64,000 nucleotides of DNA from Aquila chrysaetos chrysaetos (lineage: Eukaryota > Chordata > Aves > Accipitriformes > Accipitridae), in NCBI RefSeq assembly GCF_900496995.4, contig NC_044008.1:7015276-7079275 (forward strand), given 5' to 3'. The translations under genes and the position numbers were made by a program. The notes beneath the pieces were generated by a model that was not told the origin of the DNA, ran no database searches, and saw only the letters and a program-made list of their open reading frames with translations. Numbering within the stretch: position 1 is the stretch's first letter; each line of letters opens with the position of its first letter. Below, in pieces: positions 49,601 to 61,600 of the stretch.

Positions 49601-52600
49601 GAAGAGTAGCTTTGTGTAACACAGTAACCCAACAAATAATGTACTTTTCCTCCTAGGTTGTATGCATCCGTTGCCAGGAAGGTCTCAATCTGACACCAAT
49701 GCTAAGGCATTTCATTTTTAACCTTCTCCATGACACAAATGGCCTCCCCTTTAATTCCTTAACTGAGATTGTTCCTTTTGAAATGGGAAATTTCTGTCAA
49801 GGAGTAGCAAGTTTACCTACACATACTTAACAGATGCACAGCACTTTTAACAATGGAGTACACAAATTGTTTTATGTGGGGAAAAAACACTTACAGTAGA
49901 AAGTTCCCAAACCTTACCGTGTCATATATATCAATATTACCTTTGTAAATTTTTCACCTTTTCTAGATGCATCAGGATAAAATACATCTTTGCTGCCTTA
50001 ATGACATTTATCATGTTCTACTATAAAATGAAAAATGAAGTCAGGCAAAGTAAAGCATAACAAAGAAAATGGCAGAAATGCTTGCAAATAAAACTTATAA
50101 AACCCTAAACCTACATACTTTGTATATTTTCCCATTATAATAAGTTGCACATTATACTGTAAATAATAGGTTATAATTAAAATGTTTCTTCCCAGAAGAG
50201 ACAATATGCACTACAAGTCTTAAAAAAAATCACTGTAATTTATAATTTTTTTGAGCAATCCCAAGTATGTATTCTAACTCTAAGTGGATGGTATTAGTCT
50301 TAATCTCTATTAAAAAGCCATCACCATTTTAAGCAACTGTGTTTCAATCCTTTTTCATTTAAGGCATCAAGTCAGATGGACAGGCAGGAAAGAGAAACTG
50401 TAACAATACACTGCCTACAATAACAAAAACCTTGACACATTTCAGAAGAAAAAAGCAAGACCTGCAGTCTCAAGTGCTTTCAGCTAATTAACTACTTGGG
50501 GTCCTCATCTTACTATGCTAAAATGAAGAACTACAAAGGTAAAGCATTACACTTGAAGATTAGATTTCTGTTTTTCTTTTGATAAAAAGAGATCACAAAC
50601 ATTAAAATGTCCAACTTAAAACAGTAACAGTAAAAAGGTTTCTTTTTTTTTTTTTTTCCCCCCCTTCTTGGTGAGTAACAAAACCTCCCTGCGCATAGCA
50701 TATATTGCAGATGCATTCCAAATGAAAATCTGGTGAGAATTAGGAGGTCCTCCTCTGGTTAGTAGTCTTGCTCCCACCCCCCCTCAACCCGGTAACACCA
50801 ATTTGCATAGCAAGAAGTAGAATTTTTGCAAAGCAGCGTAAAAAAAAAAGGTCACCAAGTAAAACCTAAGCAGAAAAGCCCAATTCAGAAAAGCATTTCA
50901 GCATGACTGACATTTAAATTATCAGTTTGATAATACTGAAAGAATTGAAGATACTGAAACTGTTCAGCTCCTCCTTCCCTTTACTACCTACAGTTCTGCC
51001 CTGCTACTTGTTCCAACAGTTCCAAGTCAAAATTTTAAATTTCCTGGAAGCACACTACTCTTATAGTGAATTAACACAGTCTCATTCTAACTACAATTAC
51101 TTTGTCACAGCCTCTGTCTGTACAAAAAACGTTCTCCCACAGTTTCAGCTCCATATATAAAAGGAGTCACCCCAAGAAATAAGCCACCACAAAGCTTAAG
51201 TTCTGTATGTTTACAAATACAAATGATCTTGCCCTAAAGCTTAAAAAGACAATTTGACAAAATTGTCTAAGGATAAAAAAATGCATCAGAAAGCTTTTAA
51301 TACCAAAACTTCAAATATTCTTTTAACAAGACCACAACAGCGTAACACAAGAATTTGACATTAACATGATTACATTATAGAAACATAGATCAAGATAATG
51401 CTGATCTTCCTTCCAAAGCACCAGTTCAAATAATCCAATCCAAATAATCCATTTATCAACAGACCAATCCTAGAGCCAAGTTAGTTTTACATTAATATTT
51501 TAAATTACATAAAGAACATTGAATTTGAAAGACTTGCCAAGAACGATTAACTGAAATAAACATTGCCCTGATAAAAGAAGAATCTTTAAATAATTTGCAA
51601 AACATGACAGTAGTTCTACAAAACCAGAATGTGATCATTAAATGTTTCTCTAGCATAAGTCACTTAGTGCTGCTAATTTTGCAGCACTCTTACAGAATGC
51701 TTTACTACTTAATTAATTTTCCCTTAATTACTCTTGAAATCCATTCTTAACTATGACTTTCTTCCATACTAGGACAAAGCAATATTGTCTTTAATAGGAG
51801 ACATAAGCCTGTTTGGCATCTTATTACATAATACATCATCAGCAGTAAAGACTAAGACCAATAATTATTTGGAAGATCAACAGGCCTTAATTCTACGCAT
51901 AAGAGTCATTGATAAGATGAGCTTTACATTTACTTAGATTTTTACCACAAGATGCTAATTAGTTTGCTTTGGGAGTAATCTTTTCTAGAGTTCACACTAA
52001 CTGGTACCACAAGGCTATGATCCAACTTGTGTAATACTATTTAAGTCAAAATTAATCTCTATAGTTTCTATAGGGCAACATTAGAAGATGCAACTATAAA
52101 GACGGTTGTAGAATATAAACCTATTTAGCCTATTTTACATCTTAATCAATAGATATTCCAAACTTACCTGCCATCTCTATCATCTCCTGGTTCCTCAATG
52201 CATAAGAAAAGACTACTTATCTGAAACCTGGAGGCTTTAAGCCTCAATTATTGAAACAGTGCGTGTGGTTTGTCTTACACTTCACAGTTATGTTATGTTT
52301 CGCATTCATCCAGCAGATTTCAGCAGTCTGTATCCAATTAAGTTGCTTTTAATTTAATGCAATTTTCTATTGCTAGTACCTATCTTTGAAGGACTTCAGC
52401 CATGTTTGACTCAGTCTCTTGCCTTGGACACAGAGGTTTAGGATTGTTTCTCAAGCCAGTAAACATATTATTCAGGGCTCAAATTCATATGCTAAAAAGA
52501 CCCAAAACTAATCCTTGTTATTTTTAAATCTTGCCAGTACCTATCTAGACTTACAGATGCCACTTCTACTCTTAACTTAATTACCAATCTCTAATTCTAA

Positions 52601-55600
52601 AACCCCTTCCTCCAGTGTCTTCATAAACACTTCCTTCAAATTTACAACCCCAGATTGTTACACAGGGCACAGAAACCACCTCTCACAACTGCCTTCACCT
52701 CCAGCTGAAGTATCTTATCTCCAGTTCCATTCGCTACCATTTTTCCCCTCGAATAATCTCTCATCTGTGTTTAGGTACAGCTACTATATTCTTTCAACCT
52801 CATTCTCTGTTTTTGCTCTATCTCTGAATTATTTGTAGTTCAAAAGCAATAGCTTTTTGCTTTAGAAATTTAATTCTTTATTTACATTTTCTTTTAAGTC
52901 ATGACAGATTTATAGGTCAACTGGAGTTCTCCAGAATGCCTTCAGAAAGCTATTCGCACAAGAGGTAAAATCTCAGAGCTAAGATAACACTGGACAAACT
53001 ATAAATAACAAGATGATACAAGTCCACAGGACTACAAACAAAGACTGATAATGCCAAAGCAGCCTAGGACTTGAACATATGTAACACCAGTCCATGTCAA
53101 CCCCACTGCACAACGAGGAGGCAAGATTTCAGGAAAACTGATTCATTGTCCTCCCATACTTGTCTCTTTTTATTAAAGAATCAAGAACTTTATCCTCCCT
53201 GAGCACTCAAGATAAAGCTTAATGAAAGTTTTCACTCACAAGTGCTTGAACATTGTAACTGACAAGATATTAGTCACAATCATTGTTATGGTCAGACCAC
53301 ATCTCAAAGCCAGAAAATAAAAGAAGTAATCAGTTTAATTCAGTGCATGACACCCTCCCCCATTTGGTTCTCTTACCAAAAGAACACTGGTTCTTAAGTG
53401 AGATTCTGGTGATCTAAAGAGGAATCTTCCACAGGTTTCCAGCAGAGTGCATGCCATTTCAATATGGTGATGAGAAAAGTCTGACAGAAGCATCTGGTAT
53501 ATATTTATATATAAACACAGCATGTTAAACATCTTTTTCAACTGCAGAGAACAGTAAGTTTTATCTACCAGACTTTATACTACTGTGGTATTCCATATTC
53601 TTTAAGAAAAAAATGAAAATTGATTTCACTGATCAGATGTTAACAACATTCAAAATATTCATCTCATTTCAAAAGTATTGTAAGAACAGTCTAGACCCCA
53701 AATTTAGGCTCCAGAAACCTAAAAACCCAGGATGTTTCCTAAGCCTAGCATAAAAAGACTACAATATTAAAACAAACACTATAATCTCTCCCATACCCTT
53801 TCCAACTCAGTCATATCTGCTTTAAAATTCCTGCTGCTAGACTGGAAAACCACCAAATAATACTGCACAGGGATACAATAACCTCAAAGCACAGCTAATT
53901 TAATTGTATTGTTTAAGTTAAGCAATAACTAAAAATTAATAGAGCTTTGCATTTTAAAACATTTTGTAGATGAGAAAAGAAAAATGATGAGTGAGTACAA
54001 TTTTTTAAGAATTCAGCATCAATACCTAATGAGTCAATGAATAGAAACTATTTCCAAAGGAAGTGATCTTAACCCATGTAAGTCTTCAACCACATTTTAT
54101 AAAAAGCACTTTCATTTTTTAAAACCCTTTTTTAATTTGGGACTTGACATCAAAGATAAGTTTGAATGCTTATCAGCATGCAAACTGAGATGATATGCCT
54201 AGAGATTAATGCTTTCCAAAGATCTGGTTTGTTCCTCGACGAAAGCACCTGCTAAAATGGCATATGAGCCTGTCCCGGCATCACTGAAAAGCTTTCTGCC
54301 TCTAACCCCTCCTTTTACTGTTATTTTCTCTGTAAAAACATGACAGTTTTGCAATGTATAGCAGATGAATAAGTAGCAATGTCTACCATCACTTTACAAA
54401 GAAAATTATTAGCAATTTGGTTATGTCCAAAGGTGGAATTTTATTTTAATATATTCCTACCATTAGAAAAATTAAAACAGTCTAACTTCTAGAACAGCTA
54501 TAGAAGTCTCCTCATACACAGTAGCAACAGATATCCGCGTTTAAAACATCATATGCAATGAATTAACGGACAACATCAGCAATACGTATATGTAGGGGAA
54601 TAGGATGGGGATACATTATCAGCATATACAGGAGTACAGGACTATCACAACACTGACCTTTAAACAGTGGAGAGTATCATTTTTGGAGAACATCTTAAAC
54701 TTGGTAAGCTCACCAATAAATCTCACAGTTTTATTCTTTGTTTCAATGTTGATCTGGTCCTTTTTTCTTACCTTAAAAAAAAGAAAAAGAAAAGACATTT
54801 GATTTTAGGTCCTTAAAAATACCTACCTCTTATAAATTACTTTGACCCGAATGTGAGTAATAAGCTTGGGAAGTCAGCAGTGTTTAATATTTGTTTGGTT
54901 CCTTATGCTCTACCTCTACCTATTACCAGGTTTCCTGAAAGTCTCTCTACAACCTTGTTTCTTCAGAAGCTTTTGAATTTCTTTCCCCATCCCACGACCC
55001 CCAAAACCCCTAAGTCTTCTAACATACCTACAGTTATAGGCACACATCAACCTGGCCATCTCCCAACCCCCTCTTTGCCACAGTGAAGTACTGGTTAAGT
55101 ATTCTAGATTCTGTATTTTTAGAGTCACTAAGTAATCTCTATATGAGTAGGACCACTTGTATAGTCCCTAATTAAACACTGACAGCTTTTTCAAGTCAGG
55201 TTTAATGAAGTACAGACTTTTTTTCCCTTTTTTCTTTTAAAATTACTGACATCCAGCATAATTTTACTAACGAAGCAGAAGTTTATATATCTATGTCTAA
55301 ACATAATCCGCAAAATACAAAAATGTATTCCTCCCCAACAGAAATAGCTTTTCCTGAGAAGAAACAGTTAACTTCAGATAGTTAAGATTACGTAAGTCTG
55401 AGCAATTCATACACATCTTTAATGTCAGTATTAGAAAAAAAAAAATTGAAATCTGTGCCATAAAACTCAGAAAACACTGAAGGAATCATCACTGTGCACC
55501 ATAACCAATTTGATTACAAAACCTAGAAGAAAGTGAAAGAAACAACACTGAAAAATACATTTGTGAGGAATAGAAAATTTTGGTTGATGAAAATTGTAAA

Positions 55601-58600
55601 AAATAATTTGAATTAAGCACTACATTACAATAGTAACCACTATATTAGAACAGTAACCTTGTAGAGGGGAATGTCTTGTTAGAATAGGTCAGTACTCATT
55701 TTAAATACAAGTTATTAATTTACAAGAAACTCTTAATGCTTACAGTTGGAGCACAGTTTCTAGTTTTTGCAACTTCTGTTGTAACTGTTGTACAGTTCAT
55801 TTTAATATATATGGGCAGAAATAAATGGTAAGTTGTAAAAAAATTCTTTTAAAATGTACAAGTCTAGTATTCTAGAACAAATCTGCTCAGATGACAGAAA
55901 AATATTCACTGAATTTAAGAATTAGCATCTACATAACATCAAACGTTCTTTTATTCCCCAAAGGATGACTACTGTCAGATTTGTTAATTTGAATGCAAAA
56001 AACTAAATCAACAAAACATACATGAAATCTGAAATCCCCTTTCAGCATGGAACAAAGATCCTCTGCTACATCAGACATACAGGGATGCAATGTGGCAACC
56101 AGTCTTGCATAAAACGGTAGCAAATCCAACCTGCAAACAAAGGAGATGGCAAAATGGACAGGTAATTTATAGACAAAAAAATGTATTTATGTCTACAAGT
56201 ATAGGTACCGTTTTACTTGTGAAAAGAATGAATGTGCATATACTGACAGAACTATGTACATGCAATTTTACAGGCTCACACTTCAGACTGCAGTATCATT
56301 TTAAAACATCAATAGAAGAAGGTATACTACCACATCCTATTGGAAACCTTCACAGTTAATTTCCTTTCAAAACTACTGCCTTAGGTGAAATGCCAAACAC
56401 CATCTTAACTACAGAACCCAACCTTTAAGAAATTACCAGATATAAACAAAATTCAGATCCCTCTCAATATGCAAAATGAAAAATTCTTACAGAGAACTCC
56501 ATTTGTTATTGCAATTTTTTTTTTTTTTTGAGTAGCTGCAGACATAACCAGGAAGGTAGGAACATCTTTATTTTTAAGGCAGTGAACTTCTAAATGAATG
56601 TAGCAGTTATTACATAAAACAAAGTTCAGCAGATGTGATGTGGCAACATATTTCCCTAAGACTCAGCTAGTACTTCTACAAATGGTAATATTTCAAAAAT
56701 TTCTATAGGACTTATTTTCTTTTTCCTTGATTACATGCCTTCACACCCATTTCATAGTATTGCATGTTTCTCTTAAGGAATTTTGGAGGGCAATTTGTGT
56801 TTTCCTTAGTTTGTACTTTGTTTCTTTACATCAAAGACTATCCGGTTGTAAAAATGGGATAAAGGCCCTTAAACCCGGTTTGTGTCATCACGTAACAGGA
56901 CATAGAATATAGTGCAGCTGCTTTGTGTAAATGTGCATGTATCACTTAAATGCAGAGAAACCAACTGCACTCTGAGGCCTCATAATATCACGTAACAAGC
57001 TGAAGAAAGCATTTTTGGTTTATTTTCAGAACGTAAGTTAATGCTGTAAACAGATGAACTGTACAACAAGCCTACTGTTTTAAGTGGAAAGAAACATCTT
57101 AAATTTGCATGCTTCAAGTAAGAAATTGCGTGTAAGAGAAAAATGCTTCTTGAGTTTACACTTTAAGAAGGATTAAGGTTTTCCCTACTGCTAGGGAAAA
57201 GAAAAAAAAAAAAGAAAAAAGAAAGAAGAAAAGAAAAAAATGCTGCTCAAAAAAATCTAAAAGCACAGTTGATACATAGAGCTTGCCCTGGCACAAAGTA
57301 AAACTGCAAAAGCATCACAACAAAAACCCCCAAACAAAGCATACACGACTGCCTCCCCTCTCCTTTCTACTGCTATGTCACTAAAGCACATTTCCAAGAT
57401 CTTTAATATCCACTCAGAGAAAGAGGGATAATTACGTATTTAAATTGTGGATTAGAAGCATCAGAACATAGTACCTGAAAGAGGCATAGCTAAGCAGCCT
57501 CCTGATAATACACAAAACTCCTGGTGAAACATTGCAGGTATCCCGGTTAGCTATTTAACAGTTTTTATTCTCTCTTGTTAATCAATAACTGAAGCTGTAT
57601 TTACATTTTTGAAGCTTGTTGGAACACGCAGTCAAGGATGACTAGCCACAGCAAATTAATATGATGTTATTAAGCATTTAGCCATTAACCCTCAGAAGAG
57701 GTGAAAGTCTCATTACTTCACACACACATAAAAAAGCTAAACTAAAAGGGGACTTTGGCTGAATTGAGGGGTTTTCTATAAGGCATCTCCTAAGACAAAT
57801 AGCAGAAAGTTTTATTCTGGTCTGAACAAGTACTTGCCTGCTGAGAGCTAATAATTTCATCCCTGTAAACTGAACATACCTAGGGGAAAAATAAATTCTT
57901 AGAGAACATTGTTGTTATTCCCTCAAAGAACACAAAAGGTTTCTTCATGGGGAAGAATACTGAGACTGGGTATTTCTCAACAGGTGAAATATAATAAGAA
58001 AAAGCCTTGGGTCAATTACAGTGAAATTGGCAATCAGAGATGGAATTCATTCCCTCTCTCACAGGGGAGATACAAACATGAATTTTTAAGTGGAGAGATT
58101 ACAGAATCAGTGGCACCATCTACCGGTACCTGCATTAAGGCTAAACTAACTACATTTGTTTTCTCCAAAAGCATTTCTTTTTCTTGAGAAGGGGGGTAGA
58201 AATTAACTAAAAAAACCCCACAAAACCCACAGTATTGCTTTCTCTTCCTGCTCTTCTACATTATGAAGCAAGATCTATCATCACAGATGAGTCAGTTACT
58301 CTCTGAAGCCTATGTTAAGCACCCTGAATATAAACTACCATAGTAAAAGAAACACTACTTCTGACCATTGTCATTTTGACCACATACCCTGGATTGCAAT
58401 CTAGTCAACTCTGGATCTCTGGATCACATGGACTGCACTTCAGTGCAATATCTAAGAACACATTTTTTTGGTAGAATTTCAAATTCTAGCTTATTTAAAA
58501 CAGAACCAAACCCAAAAAACCCACAGAAAAACCAAAAAGCTTTGCTCAATTAAAGTCCTAACTACAATCTCTCTAGAACAGGCGCATCCAAAATTTTATA

Positions 58601-61600
58601 TCCAGACAGAGCGATGGGGGCATTCTATACATTTATTAACTGGGATTCTACCAGAAAGACAGCTTAAAGCATGAAACAACAGAGCAAGAGCTCCTGCCTC
58701 AACAAGCATAATCATAATCCAGATAAATGCAGTGTATTCACAGGGCCTGAACAGGTACAAACTGCCACCCACACTGCTCAGTGGGTAGAGAAGGATGCAG
58801 TGGAATTGACATGCTATCAGATAAGCAATTTCTGCTTTTGTTTCTTAGCCATGGCATAAACTCCTTATCTCAACCACATCCCCAAATTTTATCCTTAAAT
58901 GAGACAGGCCACTGAAACACTGATAAGTCAAGTTCAATTGAACAAAAAGGACCTTGCTACTGAGGATTCTCAGCATAAGGAGCTGAAAGAAGGTAGATAT
59001 ACAGGAGGTTTACAACTTTTGAGTTAAAAATGCTCAGAACTATTTAACACTCAAGAAGCAGCTAACTTCTGAATTAAGAACAGCCAACAATAATGCTAAA
59101 AATTTCCGTACAATGAACAATAGATCTCTTGCTTCGTAAACTTGCAACTTCATAGATAACCATAGATGAGAAAGGCAAAAAAATCAGAAGCAACAACAGC
59201 CCCTATTTACTGTTTAGCATTTGTCTAGAATTGTTTAGAATTTAAGGCCTAAAAAGAGATTTTAAACTTCTCACATTGAAGTTGAAAAATTCAATAAAAT
59301 TGCAGTATGCAGTTAAACATAAATAATTATGTATATCTGTACAGGAAGATAATTCAGTTAGATAGCAAAGAATTACACAAAAATGCCCTAAAGCTGCAAG
59401 CAGTATGGGTTAAATCACTGTACTGTCACTTTAGTGCAAACGATATAGTCCTGAATTAAAAGGCTAATATTTAGTTTTAAATCAATCCTCCAATGCAAAA
59501 CTGAAAGCGACTTGTATACTTGCATTGAAAAATCTTTTTAAAAGGCTTTCTGTTCTGTTGGGTTGGAGGTTCAAAACACAACTGAAAACATAAATGCGAT
59601 CCATTCATAAGTATTCAAAAGAATAGTGCAATGATGTTGTATTCTAACACTAATCTGCAGTTAGTTGAGGAAAAAACATCCTTTTTTGTCAGTTTTCTGC
59701 ATTTGTCCCAAACTATCCAAACTTAGTGGGAGCAACAAAGCTCCCTGGCAACACTGCATTATGACTTCGACTTCGCAGTGTCTGCATTACTCCTCAAACA
59801 TGAAACCAGTTTTGTACTTTCTCGGTAAAATTGTTGAGCCTGCACGTTTCCTAAAACTGATCTCCCAAGAGAAGAAACAGCACTTATTCTCTTATTGAAG
59901 TATCTTATTATGGCTGCCAACATAATAGGTAGACTTAGACAGCATTATCTGATATACTTGGAGACTAAACACTTCTGGAAATTATACTGCTTTATCTACA
60001 CCCTATAAGTACACTGTTCCTCTGAACCTTTCACAAAAAAACCCTCCTCAAGAACACAGCCACAACAAGCATTCTTCTCCTATGGTATCCTGGGGAGATA
60101 CCGCAGAAACTCCCTGAATTAGTAAAAAACTAGTATGCAACAACAATACGGAAGGTAAAGACATATCATTATGGCTCAGTGAAGAGATACATGAAGCAAA
60201 ACCACTGTTAATGCAGAGTATACAAAGCTTCGAAGCAGCATGTTATATAATTTTCTAAATAAATTTGTGGCATTTTATAGCAACCATTAGTACCATGTGC
60301 CATAAACACACCTGGAGTTTTTCCACAAGGATTATAAATGTTGATTTCAAGACAGAAAACAAAACTGCTCCTTTACCAACTGCAGTAATAAAGCTAACTT
60401 AAATATCAGGATAGATTGCCCTTTAAAATCATCTGCATCTATGGGCAATTCAGCTGGTATTTTCATTGCAACCGTTTGTGGTTCAGAACAAGAAGCTCAG
60501 TCAACATCCTGTTTCTCCTGCTTAGTAGCCCAGAGACGGGCATCACTAACACAGGCAAGAGAACAGGCGGATACATACAACTGCACCTAAGATCTTACAA
60601 TTGGAAGCTGGAGTATTCATTAGTCAAGTAGGTCTCAGAGCAGACAGCAGAAAAAGGTATTAGGAATTGTACATGGAATATTAATATTTCTTAATATTAA
60701 GAATAATTAATATTTATAATTAAAGAACAACAGTGAGAAGATCAGCTGAGCCATTCGCTTCAGTATTAGTTCCAACTATTAGAGAACAGAACTGTCAAAG
60801 ATAGCAGCTCCGTGAGCCAACCGCACGATCTATACTATGAGCTCCTACAGAAAAATTGAACTTTTTAAACTTACTATTATTTTTAAAACAAAGAAGACAA
60901 CAAATCAGTGGCAATGTGGAGACTATATACGCTTCTAGCAACTTAATATGTTCCTAGTACAGTCTGATCAGAGACACATCTCTTTTTGATTGTTGTTTTT
61001 CTTTTTTCTTTCTTTTTTTTTTTTTCCCCACTACAATACACTAGAAATTTAACTTTTGCTTTCATGGTATCTCTGAAACCAGACTGCTGAATTTACAAGC
61101 CATCACGTTTTTCTTGTTTGAAAATACCTCTTTTGCTGTGCACAATGTCAACAAGTTCCTTCAGGTCATTATCATCTAGTACACTTTAGTGGATTATGCA
61201 AAGAAAATCATACATCTTCAAAGAGGTTCCAAGAGTTAATGATCAATTTGAGCAATCTGGCATCTACAGCACCAGGAAGAAATGCAGGGCAGTGGTACAA
61301 ATAGTATTGTATGTTCACAGACCAGCCAATAAGCCACTTCCATTTTGCAAACGTGAAAAATTCTCTATTATGGTAGAGCTGAAGTTGAAAGTCTAAGTTA
61401 TTGTGCTGATTTACATTGCTGTGAAAAAAAGTTCTTCTCAAATTGTGTTTTCATGCATTTCATGATTACCAGCAGGCTGATAAATAGAAGCGTCATTTCC
61501 TCTACATCATAAATGTGGGCTGAAGAACACCTTGTTACATCTAACACAGAAGATACTCAACTGCCTATTTCATCAGTAATTCATATTTGAGGCACAATCA

